DNA of 36,796 nt, from NCBI RefSeq assembly GCF_030209355.1, contig NZ_JARVSF010000053.1:1-36796 (forward strand). Direction: 5' to 3'. This DNA comes from Pseudarthrobacter sp. fls2-241-R2A-127 (GTDB lineage: Bacteria; Actinomycetota; Actinomycetes; Actinomycetales; Micrococcaceae). The notes beneath the pieces were generated by a model, which saw only the letters and a program-made list of their open reading frames with translations, had not been told where the DNA came from and ran no database searches. This document shows, piece by piece, positions 19,203-27,286 of this stretch (its first letter is position 1; each line of letters begins with the position of its first letter). The position numbers and the translations under genes were made by a program.

Positions 19203-19883
19203 TTACGGCTCGAACTTGTAACCGAGGCCGCGCACGGTGACCAGGAACCGGGGAGCGGAGGGATCGGGTTCGATCTTGCCGCGCAGGCGCTTCACATGGA
19301 CGTCAAGGGTCTTGGTGTCGCCAACGTAATCCGAACCCCACACCCGGTCGATCAACTGCCCACGCGTGAGGACCCGCCCCGAGTTGCGCAGGAGCATCTC
19401 GAGGAGCTCGAATTCCTTCAACGGCAGCAGGACCTGCTCGCCGTCCACACTGACCACGTGGCGTTCGATGTCCATCCGGACAGGGCCGGCCTGGACCGTC
19501 GAGGAAATGAGTTCCTCTGGTTCGCCCTGGCGCCGCAGGACCGCCCTTACCCGGGCTACGAGTTCGCGGGAGGAGTACGGCTTGGTGACGTAGTCATCGG
19601 CACCGAGCTCCAGCCCCACCACTTTGTCGATCTCGGAGTCCTTAGCTGTCAGCATGATCACCGGAACGCTGGAACGCTGCCGGAGCTGGCGGCATACCTC
19701 GGTGCCGGACAGGCCAGGCAGCTGCAGGTCCAGCAGCACCAGGTCGGCACCGTTGCGGTCGAATTCGGTAATCGCGTCGAGGCCGTTGTCCACCACCTCA
19801 ACCTCGAACCCTTCCTTGCCCAGCAAATAGGACAAGGGATCGCTGAATGACTCCTCGTCCTCCACAATCAAAATCCTGCTCAA
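19203..19883 (-). CDS. regX3: OmpR-type response regulator RegX3/PhoP-like
   Basis: A protein of 226 aa with a receiver domain (1-120, phospho-acceptor Asp52 in LLDLQLP, Lys101 in TKPYSS) and a winged-helix DNA-binding domain (about 130-226, ending VTVRGLGYKFEP). With SenX3 it forms the actinobacterial phosphate-response two-component system. It starts with TTG at 19883, whose TTGA overlaps the kinase stop, and GGAG lies 7 nt upstream. In this position, beside phoU, the expected targets are PHO-box repeats like those at 21191-21212. Confidence 0.9.
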   Translation of the reverse strand: MSRILIVEDEESFSDPLSYLLGKEGFEVEVVDNGLDAITEFDRNGADLVLLDLQLPGLSGTEVCRQLRQRSSVPVIMLTAKDSEIDKVVGLELGADDYVTKPYSSRELVARVRAVLRRQGEPEELISSTVQAGPVRMDIERHVVSVDGEQVLLPLKEFELLEMLLRNSGRVLTRGQLIDRVWGSDYVGDTKTLDVHVKRLRGKIEPDPSAPRFLVTVRGLGYKFEP

Positions 19884-21130
19884 GCGCTAGCTCCTCGTTC
19901 TGTTGCGCCGGCGGCGCGGGGTACTTGGGTGAGGGTCGGCGGGCCGGCCGGCTGCCGCGCCGGCGCCAGTGCCGGTGCGGTGGGGACCGGACGGTCGCTG
20001 TCCTGTCCTTCCATCTCGGGAAGCCGCAGCGTGAACGTCGATCCCTGGCCCGGCTGGGACCAGAGCGTGACCTCGCCGCCATGGTTCGATGCCACATGCT
20101 TGACGATGCTCAGGCCCAGGCCGGTGCCCCCGGTCTGGCGCGAACGGGCGGCATCCACCCGGTAGAAGCGTTCGAAAACGCGCTCCTGGTCCTCGGGCGT
20201 GAGCCCGTCCCCCTGGTCGGTCACCGAGATGGATACCAGGCCTTCCCTGGACCGTACCCCGATTCCCACCCTGGTGTTGGCGGGCGAATAGCGGATGGCG
20301 TTGTCGATGAGGTTGCGCAGCGCCGTGACCAGCAGGTCCTGGTCACCGAACACCTTGCCCTCGGTGCGGCCGCCCACCACAATGCTGATGTTCTTGCTTT
20401 CGGCCGGCAGCTGCGACCGGTCCACGGCCTCGGTGATGACCGCGTTGATGTCCACGGGGCCGCCTTGCTGCGTCACGCTGGCGCCCTGCAGCCGGGACAG
20501 TTCGATAATGTCCTGGACCAGTGCGGCGAGGCGGGCAGATTCCTTGTGCATCCGTTTGGCGAACCGGCGGACCGCTTCCTCGTCATCCGCGGACGACTCG
20601 AGCGCCTCAGCCAGCAGGGAAATAGCGCCGACGGGCGTCTTCAGTTCGTGCGAGACGTTGGCGACGAAGTCGTTGCGGATCTCCTCCGTGCGGGTAATTT
20701 CGGTCCGGTCATCGGCGAGGAGCAGGATGTATTCCTCACCCAGCATGGCGGCCCGGACCTGGACGATGATGGTCCCCTGTCCCAGCGGTCCGCGGGGCAG
20801 CTCCAGCTGTTTCTCGAGGATGACGCCGTCCCGCCGGACGCCCGCCGTCATGTCCAGGAGTTCTTTGTGGACCACCGTGTGCCCGCGGACCAGGCCGTAG
20901 GCGTAGGCTGCCGGGCTGGCACGGACAACACCGTCGACGTCGTCCAACACCACAAAGGCCCGTCCGACGACGGCCAGCACCTCCGCCGCCCCGTCCGGCA
21001 GCGCAGGTTCCCCGGCGTCGACCTCGAGCAACTCGCGCTGCTTCTCGCTGACCCGGAACGCAAGCACGCCGAACGTGCCAAGCGCCAGGCCAACAAGGCC
21101 GGCGACCAGACCAATGAGCATAGGATCCAC
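19880..21130 (-). CDS. senX3: Sensor histidine kinase SenX3/PhoR-like
   Basis: A protein of 416 aa with one predicted membrane segment at the N terminus (residues 4-25), a PAS-like region (about 45-145), the dimerisation domain with phospho-accepting His161 in FVANVSHELKTP, and an HATPase domain with the N box (LRNLIDNAIRYSP), the G1 box (DQGDGL) and the G2 box (GGTGLGLSIVK). The C-terminal 50 residues are Pro/Ala-rich and probably disordered. The start is GTG at 21130 with TAAAGT 6 nt upstream, which fits a leaderless transcript. PhoU, encoded divergently, is the family's usual negative modulator. Confidence 0.9.
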   Translation of the reverse strand: MDPMLIGLVAGLVGLALGTFGVLAFRVSEKQRELLEVDAGEPALPDGAAEVLAVVGRAFVVLDDVDGVVRASPAAYAYGLVRGHTVVHKELLDMTAGVRRDGVILEKQLELPRGPLGQGTIIVQVRAAMLGEEYILLLADDRTEITRTEEIRNDFVANVSHELKTPVGAISLLAEALESSADDEEAVRRFAKRMHKESARLAALVQDIIELSRLQGASVTQQGGPVDINAVITEAVDRSQLPAESKNISIVVGGRTEGKVFGDQDLLVTALRNLIDNAIRYSPANTRVGIGVRSREGLVSISVTDQGDGLTPEDQERVFERFYRVDAARSRQTGGTGLGLSIVKHVASNHGGEVTLWSQPGQGSTFTLRLPEMEGQDSDRPVPTAPALAPARQPAGPPTLTQVPRAAGATERGASA

Positions 21131-21136
21131 AGCTCC

Positions 21137-21142
21137 ACTTTA
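21137..21142 (-). promoter_or_regulatory. Leaderless -10 of senX3-regX3
   Basis: TAAAGT ends 6 nt upstream of the senX3 GTG. The PHO-type repeats lie about 50-75 nt further upstream with respect to this promoter. Confidence 0.45.
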
Positions 21143-21190
21143 TGCTCTTGCCCGGGGCCCGCCGGCGCTTCGAAGCCCTTACCGCGAACG

Positions 21191-21212
21191 GTTCAACTAA
21201 CGTTCACCTCCA
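21191..21212 (+). promoter_or_regulatory. PHO box: 11-nt direct repeats upstream of phoU
   Basis: Two adjacent 11-nt units, GTTCAACTAAC (21191-21201) and GTTCACCTCCA (21202-21212), match the GTTCACC-type direct repeats of actinobacterial PHO boxes. A weaker unit, GTTTACC, begins at 21224, exactly three repeat lengths (33 nt) after the first. CATAAT at 21217-21222 could be a phoU -10 placed just after the repeats. The site lies in the senX3/phoU divergent region, as in known phoR-phoP/phoU loci. Confidence 0.7.
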
Positions 21213-21326
21213 TGGGCATAATCGTTTACCGGGCGATGACAGAGTTAATGGTTAGAGCGCCCAATGGCGACACGATTCCTGCTGCCCTGGAGCGGCCGGC
21301 GGGAGTTCCAAGGAAAGGACGCCTAC

Positions 21327-21989
21327 GTGCGTAAGGTTTTTCAGGAAGAGCTGACCCAGGTCGGTGACCAACTGGTGGAGATCTCCCGGCTGGTCAGCGA
21401 AGCGATAGACAAGGCCACCACCTCATTCCAGGTAGCTGACGTGGATCTCGCCCAGGACGTCATTGCGGCGGATGCACGCATCGACTTCCTGCAGAACAGC
21501 CTGGATGAGCGGGCCATCGACATCCTGGCCCTGCAGGGCCCCGTGGCCAGCGACCTGCGCATGATCGTGGGCTCGCTCCGGATGAGCGCCTCCCTGGAGC
21601 GGATGGGCGACCTCGCGCGCCACATCGCCCAGCTGGCCCGCCTCCGGTACCCGTCCATGGTCATTCCGGAGTCCATGACCGCGACCTTCAACCGTATGGC
21701 CGAACTGGACCAGGAGATCGCCGACAAGTTGACGGTGCTCTTGGAGAGCCGCGACCTCGAGGTGGCGAGGGACATCCTGAAGGCGAATACGGCCATCAAT
21801 GACCTGCACCTGAGCGTCTTCAAGGCCATCGCCTCACCCGAGTGGACTGAGTCACCGGCGACCACCGTGGACGTGGCCCTCGCCAGCCGCTACTTCGAGC
21901 GGTTCGCGGACCACGGCGTCTCCGTCGCCCAGAAGGTGACCTATCTGGTCACCGGCGCGTGGCAGCCGAACGCCACCGAACACAGCTAA
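21327..21989 (+). CDS. phoU: Phosphate signalling protein PhoU
   Basis: A protein of 220 aa made of two repeated three-helix PhoU bundles. Recognisable elements are VRKVFQEELTQVGDQL at the start, RMGDLARHIAQLA (helix with the metal-binding acidic residues) in the first repeat and RYFERFADHGVSVAQ in the second. It links the Pst phosphate transporter to the SenX3-type kinase. The GTG at 21327 is chosen because GGAAAGGA lies 8 nt upstream and it gives the standard N terminus. The frame is open back to 21264. No pst genes are present in this window. Confidence 0.92.
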   Translation: MRKVFQEELTQVGDQLVEISRLVSEAIDKATTSFQVADVDLAQDVIAADARIDFLQNSLDERAIDILALQGPVASDLRMIVGSLRMSASLERMGDLARHIAQLARLRYPSMVIPESMTATFNRMAELDQEIADKLTVLLESRDLEVARDILKANTAINDLHLSVFKAIASPEWTESPATTVDVALASRYFERFADHGVSVAQKVTYLVTGAWQPNATEHS

Positions 21990-21999
21990 ATCCTCAGAT

Positions 22000-22043
22000 A
22001 ACGACGGCGGGCCGGTCACCGAGGTGACCGGCCCGCCGTCGTT
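22000..22043. terminator. Bidirectional terminator between phoU and gpmA
   Basis: A perfect 21-bp inverted repeat (22000-22020 with 22023-22043) lies between two convergent genes, 10 nt after phoU and 12 nt after gpmA on the other strand. T residues at the end are few. Confidence 0.85.
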
Positions 22044-22055
22044 CGCGTTTAAGCC

Positions 22056-22802
22056 CTATTTCTTGCCCTGGTTGGCTACGGCCAGGATTGCCTGCTCAGC
22101 GGCCTCGGGGTCGAGGTAGGTTCCGCCGGGCTTGACCGGCTTGAAGTCCTCGTCGAGGTCGTACACCAGCGGGATTCCGGTGGGGATGTTCAGGCCGGCG
22201 ATCGCCTCGTCACTGATGCCGTCCAGGTGCTTGACCAGCGCGCGGAGCGAGTTGCCGTGGGCGGTGACAAGGACGGTCTTGCCTGCCTTGAGGTCTTCCT
22301 TGATGTCCGATTCCCAGTACGGGAGGAGGCGCACCAGGACATCCTTGAGGCACTCGGTGCGCGGGAGGGCATCGCCCAGGCCGGCGTAACGGGGGTCGTG
22401 GGCCTGGGAGAACTCGGAGTCGTCGTCCAGGGGCGGCGGCGGGGTGTCGTAGGACCGGCGCCATTCCATAAACTGCGCTTCACCGTATTCGGCCAAGGTC
22501 TGGGCCTTGTCCTTGCCCTGCAGCGCGCCGTAGTGGCGTTCGTTCAGGCGCCAGTCCCGCTTGACCGGGATCCAGCCGCGGTCGGCTTTGTCCAGGGCAA
22601 TGTTGGCGGTGTTGATGGCCCGCTTCAGCAGGGAGGTGTACAGCACGTCCGGGAGGATATTGTTCTCCACCAGCAGCTCACCGCCCCGCGCTGCTTCCGC
22701 GCGGCCCTGGTCGTTGAGGTCAACGTCCACCCAGCCGGTGAACAGGTTCTTGGCGTTCCATTCGCTGTGGCCGTGGCGCAGCAGAATCAGCTTGTAAGTC
22801 AT
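22056..22802 (-). CDS. gpmA: 2,3-bisphosphoglycerate-dependent phosphoglycerate mutase
   Basis: A glycolytic mutase of 248 aa interconverting 3- and 2-phosphoglycerate. The phospho-histidine motif is LLRHGHSEWN with His10, followed by RLNERHYGALQG with Glu88 and TAHGNSLRAL with the second His. Of two nearby ATG codons, 22802 is preferred: TAGGAT ends 7 nt upstream, so the ATG at 22811 would overlap the -10 itself. The gene converges on phoU. Confidence 0.94.
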   Translation of the reverse strand: MTYKLILLRHGHSEWNAKNLFTGWVDVDLNDQGRAEAARGGELLVENNILPDVLYTSLLKRAINTANIALDKADRGWIPVKRDWRLNERHYGALQGKDKAQTLAEYGEAQFMEWRRSYDTPPPPLDDDSEFSQAHDPRYAGLGDALPRTECLKDVLVRLLPYWESDIKEDLKAGKTVLVTAHGNSLRALVKHLDGISDEAIAGLNIPTGIPLVYDLDEDFKPVKPGGTYLDPEAAEQAILAVANQGKK

Positions 22803-22809
22803 GATTTTC

Positions 22810-22815
22810 ATCCTA
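22810..22815 (-). promoter_or_regulatory. Leaderless -10 of gpmA
   Basis: TAGGAT ends 7 nt before the ATG at 22802 and overlaps the alternative upstream ATG, which argues against the longer form. Confidence 0.45.
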
Positions 22816-22890
22816 GCCGAGCAGTGTTGCCGGGCGCCCAGCGTTACAACGCCGGGCAGGCTTTTGGACCCGGCCCCACCCCCGCGGGGA

Positions 22891-22896
22891 TAGTGT
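22891..22896 (+). promoter_or_regulatory. Leaderless -10 of the methyltransferase gene
   Basis: TAGTGT ends 6 nt before the GTG at 22903. The identical hexamer precedes glgP. GGAG in the spacer is too close to be a good ribosome site. Confidence 0.45.
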
Positions 22897-22902
22897 GGAG
22901 CC

Positions 22903-23757
22903 GTGGTTCAAAAGGCTGAACGGGTGAATTCCCCGCAACTCTCCGGCAGGACATCCGCCGCCCGGCAGTCCCGCCCCGTAGGCAACGTCACCCGGGGTAC
23001 CACCAACCCCAACCGGATGCGGCGCGTGGACCGCTGGTTGACGGGGCCGCAGGCGTGGCGGCTGCGTGCCGCGGCGGACCCCCTCGTGGTGGACCTGGGC
23101 TACGGCGCAACCCCGGCTACCGCCGTCGAACTCTTTGAACGGCTCGCGGCAGTGCGGCCGGACGTGCGCGTGTGCGGCGTCGAAATTGAGCCTGGTCGCG
23201 TCCGGGCCGCTCTCCCGCTCGAGCGCCCGGGACTTTCTTTCCGCGTGGGTGGTTTCGAGCTTCCCGTGCCGGGCCGCCCGGTCCTGGTGAGGGCCTTCAA
23301 CGTCCTGCGGCAGTATGAAGAGGCGGACGTTCCGGGAATCTGGCGCCTGGTGCAGGACCGGTTGGCACCGGGCGGACTGTTCATCGACGGCACGTGCGAT
23401 GAAGTCGGCCGCAGGGTCACGTGGGTTGCCCTTGACCCGGAACGGCCGCTGTCCTTGAGCATTTCGGTGCGTTTCGGCAGTTTTGACCTGCCCTCGGAGG
23501 TGGCCGAGCGCCTGCCGAAGGCCCTCATCCACCGCAATGTTCCGGGCGAACGGGTCCATGACTTCATGGCGGCGGTGGACCGGGCCTGGCTGGAGTGCGC
23601 GCCCCTTGCCTCGTTCGGCAACAGGCAGCGCTGGGTGGGCATGTGCCGGAGCCTGCGCGACGCCGGGTGGCCGGTCCAGGACGGGCCGGCCAGATGGCGG
23701 CTGGGCGAATTAACCGTGGGCTGGGACGCCGTGGAACCTGGTTACCAGGGGCCGTAG
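22903..23757 (+). CDS. Class I SAM-dependent methyltransferase-like protein
   Basis: A protein of 284 aa. Residues 1-35 are polar and probably unstructured. A Rossmann-type core follows with the glycine-rich SAM loop VVDLGYGATPATA (about 62-74), the acidic end of strand 2 (VEIEPGR) and RLAPGGLFIDGTCDE, which resembles motif IV and after. The substrate is unknown. The start is GTG 22903. The 3' end overlaps the convergent DUF2516 gene by 16 bp. I recognise it as a conserved actinobacterial protein annotated as a methyltransferase, without a known role. Confidence 0.8.
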   Translation: MVQKAERVNSPQLSGRTSAARQSRPVGNVTRGTTNPNRMRRVDRWLTGPQAWRLRAAADPLVVDLGYGATPATAVELFERLAAVRPDVRVCGVEIEPGRVRAALPLERPGLSFRVGGFELPVPGRPVLVRAFNVLRQYEEADVPGIWRLVQDRLAPGGLFIDGTCDEVGRRVTWVALDPERPLSLSISVRFGSFDLPSEVAERLPKALIHRNVPGERVHDFMAAVDRAWLECAPLASFGNRQRWVGMCRSLRDAGWPVQDGPARWRLGELTVGWDAVEPGYQGP

Positions 23758-24095
23758 GGCCCCGTGTTGCGGCTGCCGCCCCGGCCGGCGTCCTTCACGG
23801 CCGGACGGACGTCAGCGAGGTAGACGGAGGCGGCCACCACCGCGGCGAGTCCAAAGAGGCCAAGGGTGCTGACGATGCCGCCGCCGGCGCCGAACAGCGA
23901 AATCACGCCCACGAGCGTGGCGCCGCCGGTCAGCGCAAGCCAGAATGCCTTGGTCCGCTTGCCCGTGGCCTCGAACGCATTGGCCTTGTGGCGGACACAG
24001 TCCACCAGCGCCCACAATTCCAGCCCCAGGGCCACCAGGCCAAGGATAAAGAACACTGCCTGCTCTACAGGCCGAATAATCAGTTCACCGTCCAC
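23742..24095 (-). CDS. DUF2516 family small membrane protein
   Basis: A protein of 117 aa with about three hydrophobic segments (13-30, 50-70 and 74-92) separated by a short basic stretch (RHKANAFEATGKRTKAF). It ends in a Gly/Arg/Pro tail. I recognise the DUF2516 pattern, an actinobacterial membrane family of unknown function. The start is GTG 24095, with TAGGCT 6 nt upstream. The TAG of that hexamer is the stop codon of the trans-sulfuration gene. Its end overlaps the methyltransferase gene by 16 bp in opposite orientation. Confidence 0.75.
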   Translation of the reverse strand: MDGELIIRPVEQAVFFILGLVALGLELWALVDCVRHKANAFEATGKRTKAFWLALTGGATLVGVISLFGAGGGIVSTLGLFGLAAVVAASVYLADVRPAVKDAGRGGSRNTGPYGPW

Positions 24096-24101
24096 GAACC
24101 C

Positions 24102-24107
24102 AGCCTA
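24102..24107 (-). promoter_or_regulatory. Possible leaderless -10 of the DUF2516 gene
   Basis: TAGGCT ends 6 nt upstream of the GTG. Its TAG is the stop codon of the preceding gene, the same superposition as at ispF/cysS. Confidence 0.4.
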
Positions 24108-25295
24108 GCCGCCCAGCGTGTCCAGCGCCTGCTTCAGGTCCGCCCAGAGATCCTCCACGTTTTCGACACCCACGCTGAGTCGTACCAGGTTTTCCGGCAC
24201 GCTGGCAGGTTCCGCCGTGTGCCTGCGCCGGCGTTCGATCAGGGACTCAACGCCACCCAGGGAAGTGGCGGGAAGCCATAGCCCGAGGGACTGCACCACC
24301 TTGTCCGCAGCATCGGCGCCGGCCAGGCCCGCGGCCGGCGCCACCTGCACGCAGATGATGGAGCCGAAGCCTTTCATCTGGGCTTTAGCCCTCGCATGGC
24401 CGGGGTCCGACGGGAGGCCCGGGAAGCGGACGGATTCAATGGTGGGGTGCGCGGCCAGGCGTTCGGCCAGGAGCATTGCGGAACTTTGGGACCGTTCAAC
24501 CCGCAGCGCAAGGGTCCGCAGTCCGCGCAGAGCCAGCCATGCTTCGAAGGGACCGGCAATGGCGCCGTGGATAATGCGGTGGTGCAGCAGGGCGGACCGG
24601 ATATCCGGGTTGGAGGTGACAAGCGCGCCGAGGACGACGTCGGAGTGCCCGGCGAGGTATTTGGTCACGGAGTGAAGCACGACGTCGGACCCGAGTCGGA
24701 GCGGCTGCTGCACCAAGGGGGTCGAAAAGGTGTTGTCCGTGACGACGATGGCTCCAGCGGCGTGGGCGGCCTCGGCGACAGCCACCATGTCCGCGATTCC
24801 CAGCATCGGGTTGGTGGGGCTTTCCAGCCAGAGCATGGCCGCGGCCCGCGCCGAGGGACCGGTGGGAGCCAGGGCGGCTTTGACCGCGTCGGTATCGGAG
24901 ATGTCCACGGTGCGAAGCTCGATAAAGCCCTTCCGGGCAAGTTCGGTGGCCATGACCAGCGAGCCCGAGTAGCTGTGGTCCGGCATCACCAGCACTCCGC
25001 CGGCCGGGATCAGGGACAACGCCGAGCTGACGGCCGCCAAGCCTGAGGCGTACAGCAGGCCCGGCAGCGCGGAGCCCTCAAGCTGACCCAGCGCCTCTTC
25101 GAAGGGATCCCATGTCGGGTTCGAATAGCGGCCGTAGCCCCGGTCCCCGTCGCCCAGCGGACCGGTGCCGAAGTAGGTGGAGGACAAGGTGATGGGCGGG
25201 TTGACCGGCTGGTCCCTTTCCCGGGGCGGACGTCCGGCCGCGACCACCACGGTCTCGGGGGAAAGGGACGCGGCCTGGTGCTCGGAAAGACTCAT
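24105..25295 (-). CDS. PLP-dependent trans-sulfuration enzyme (cystathionine gamma-synthase/lyase family)
   Basis: A protein of 396 aa of the Cys/Met metabolism PLP family. Key features are the YSNPTWDPFEEALGQLEG substrate loop, ASGLAAVS, the PLP-contacting Asp187 in VVTDNTF and the Schiff-base Lys212 in HSVTKYLAGHSDV. It ends in RLSVGVENVEDLWADL, usual for the family. Sequence alone does not decide between cystathionine gamma-synthase and a beta- or gamma-lyase. The ATG at 25295 is preferred over the TTG at 25301, because TACGCT lies 7 nt upstream of it. It is divergent from tmk. Confidence 0.9.
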   Translation of the reverse strand: MSLSEHQAASLSPETVVVAAGRPPRERDQPVNPPITLSSTYFGTGPLGDGDRGYGRYSNPTWDPFEEALGQLEGSALPGLLYASGLAAVSSALSLIPAGGVLVMPDHSYSGSLVMATELARKGFIELRTVDISDTDAVKAALAPTGPSARAAAMLWLESPTNPMLGIADMVAVAEAAHAAGAIVVTDNTFSTPLVQQPLRLGSDVVLHSVTKYLAGHSDVVLGALVTSNPDIRSALLHHRIIHGAIAGPFEAWLALRGLRTLALRVERSQSSAMLLAERLAAHPTIESVRFPGLPSDPGHARAKAQMKGFGSIICVQVAPAAGLAGADAADKVVQSLGLWLPATSLGGVESLIERRRRHTAEPASVPENLVRLSVGVENVEDLWADLKQALDTLGG

Positions 25296-25302
25296 GCTCA
25301 AA

Positions 25303-25308
25303 AGCGTA
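25303..25308 (-). promoter_or_regulatory. Leaderless -10 of the trans-sulfuration gene
   Basis: TACGCT ends 7 nt before the ATG at 25295. The divergent tmk -10 is 111 nt away in the same intergenic region. Confidence 0.4.
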
Positions 25309-25418
25309 CTGTCCGGCCCGGACCCGACTGAAAGGCGTGCCGCTGTGCGGACGCCGGGCGTTCACCGGGCGTCCACACAGGGTGCGGCGGCGGGTCGGGA
25401 AATGTCGGCCCGGCTCGG

Positions 25419-25424
25419 TAGGCT
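25419..25424 (+). promoter_or_regulatory. Leaderless -10 of tmk
   Basis: TAGGCT ends 6 nt before the tmk GTG. No -35 is visible. GGGAG in the spacer could alternatively act as a Shine-Dalgarno site, but it touches the start codon. Confidence 0.4.
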
Positions 25425-25430
25425 TGGGAG

Positions 25431-26126
25431 GTGAGCAAACAAAGGGCGGGCGTATTCATCGCATTCGAAGGTGGCGATGGTGCCGGCAAGTCGACGCAGG
25501 CGGCCCGGCTTGCGGCTGAGCTGGAATCGCGGGGTTACACCGTACGCCGCACCCGTGAACCCGGTGGCACCCCCGTGGGCGAACAGCTGCGTTCCCTGGT
25601 CCTGGACCATGGCAACGGTGAGATCGACGCCCACACCGAGGCCCTTATTTTTGCCGCGTCCCGGGCTGCCCATGCCACCCAGGTCATCCGGCCGGCACTC
25701 AGCCGCGGCGAGATCGTACTGACCGACCGCTACATCGACTCTTCGGTTGCCTACCAAGGGGCAGGCCGCGACCTCGGCCAGGACGCCGTGAAGTCACTCA
25801 ACGACTGGGCCACCTCGGGCCTGCAGCCTCACCTGACCGTCCTCCTGGATGTGGATCCGCGGCTTGGCCGCAGCCGCCGCACTGCCGGACAGGCGGCCGA
25901 GGACCGGCTGGAGTCCGAGGCTGATGACTTCCACACCAGGATCCGGAAGGCTTTCCTCGACCTCGCCGCCGGCCGCCCCGGGTCCTACCTGGTCCTGCCC
26001 GCAGAACTGCCGGTGGACGAACTCGCAGCGCAGATCCTGGCCCGGGTTGACGCCCTGCTGGCCGGCGGTCCGGGTTCTTCCCCCGCCGTGCCCTCCCAGC
26101 CCGGGCCGGACGGTGGCGGCTCGTGA
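25431..26126 (+). CDS. tmk: Thymidylate kinase
   Basis: A protein of 231 aa phosphorylating dTMP to dTDP. The P-loop FEGGDGAGKSTQ (13-24), the dTMP-contacting REPGGTPVGEQLR, DRYIDSSVAYQG and the LID segment with RRTAGQAAEDRLE are clear. The Pro/Gly/Ser-rich last 20 residues are an extra tail. It starts with GTG 25431 and overlaps holB by 4 nt (GTGA). tmk-holB pairing is widespread in bacteria. Confidence 0.93.
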   Translation: MSKQRAGVFIAFEGGDGAGKSTQAARLAAELESRGYTVRRTREPGGTPVGEQLRSLVLDHGNGEIDAHTEALIFAASRAAHATQVIRPALSRGEIVLTDRYIDSSVAYQGAGRDLGQDAVKSLNDWATSGLQPHLTVLLDVDPRLGRSRRTAGQAAEDRLESEADDFHTRIRKAFLDLAAGRPGSYLVLPAELPVDELAAQILARVDALLAGGPGSSPAVPSQPGPDGGGS

Positions 26127-27286
26127 CGGTGTGGGGTGACCTCCAGGGCCAAACCGCCGTCGTCGAACAGCTGCGCCAGGCGGCAAGCGGCGAAGGGCTG
26201 ACCCATGCCTGGCTGTTTACCGGGCCGCCAGGGTCCGGCCGCTCCAATGCGGCCAAGGCCTTTGCGGCCGCGCTGAACTGCGACCAGGAGGACGTGGGGC
26301 TGCGTGGCTGCGGCCAGTGCCAGGCCTGCCGGACCATCCTCGGGGAAACCCACTCGGACGTTACCTTCGTCCGCACGGAAAAGGTCACCATCACCATCGA
26401 TGAGGCCCGCGAACTGGTGGCAACGGCCGGTAACCGGCCGTCTGCGGGGCGTTGGCGGATCATCGTGGTGGAGGACGCCGACCGGATGGCTGAGCGGACC
26501 ACCAACGTGCTGCTGAAGGCCATCGAGGAGCCCACTCCGCGGACCGTATGGATGCTCTGCGCACCGTCCCCGGCCGACGTCCTGGTGACCATCCGGTCGC
26601 GCTGCCGCAGTGTTGCCTTGCGCCTGCCGCCCGCTTCTGAAGTTGCAGCCCTGCTGGTCAGGCGGGACGGCGTTGATCCTGACCTCGCCGAACGCGCGGC
26701 ACGCGCGGCGCAAAGCCACGTGGGCATCGCCCGACGGCTGGCCCGCGACCCCGCCGCGAGGGAGCGCCGCCTGGAGACGGTGCGGTTCCCGCTCGGGCTG
26801 CGCGGCGTCACCGCCGCCGTGATGATGGCGGACAAACTGGTGAAGATCGCCACGGCGGAGGCCACCAGCTCAAACGAGGAGCGGGACGCCGCGGAAAAAG
26901 CCGCCCTCCTGGCAACGCTCGGCGCGCCCGAGTCCGGCACGCTTCCCCCTGCGATGCGCAGCCAGGTGAAACAGCTTGAGGACGACCAGAAACGGCGCGC
27001 CAAGCGTTCCATCACGGACTCATTGGACCGGACCCTCACCGACCTCCTGTCCTTCTACCGGGACGTGCTCATCATCCAGCTGGGGAACGCCGTGGAGCTG
27101 GTCAACGTTGAGCTCAGGAGTGAGCTGGAGGAGTTCGCCGCCCGCAGCACTCCTGAAGGCACGCTTGCCCGGATGGATGCCATCAACAAAGCCCGCGAAC
27201 GCATCACCACCACCAACGTCGCCCCGCTGCTGACCCTCGAGTCCATGGCGGCCAGCCTGATCCAGCCCTCCAAGGAGACCCGATGA
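26123..27286 (+). CDS. holB: DNA polymerase III delta-prime subunit
   Basis: A protein of 387 aa, part of the clamp-loader complex at the replication fork. The zinc-binding cysteines are Cys53, Cys63, Cys66 and Cys69. The Walker A position reads GPPGSGRS (34-41) with Arg40 in place of the Lys, as expected for a subunit that does not hydrolyse ATP. The SRC motif is Ser159-Arg160-Cys161. It starts with GTG inside the end of tmk and itself overlaps the next gene by 4 nt, so the three genes are almost certainly co-translated. Confidence 0.93.
   Translation: MTVWGDLQGQTAVVEQLRQAASGEGLTHAWLFTGPPGSGRSNAAKAFAAALNCDQEDVGLRGCGQCQACRTILGETHSDVTFVRTEKVTITIDEARELVATAGNRPSAGRWRIIVVEDADRMAERTTNVLLKAIEEPTPRTVWMLCAPSPADVLVTIRSRCRSVALRLPPASEVAALLVRRDGVDPDLAERAARAAQSHVGIARRLARDPAARERRLETVRFPLGLRGVTAAVMMADKLVKIATAEATSSNEERDAAEKAALLATLGAPESGTLPPAMRSQVKQLEDDQKRRAKRSITDSLDRTLTDLLSFYRDVLIIQLGNAVELVNVELRSELEEFAARSTPEGTLARMDAINKARERITTTNVAPLLTLESMAASLIQPSKETR

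Noticed and set aside
26225..26248. Broken P-loop in holB as a sign of a pseudogene
   Set aside because: Delta-prime subunits do not need ATP hydrolysis and commonly have altered Walker A residues. The rest of the gene is intact.
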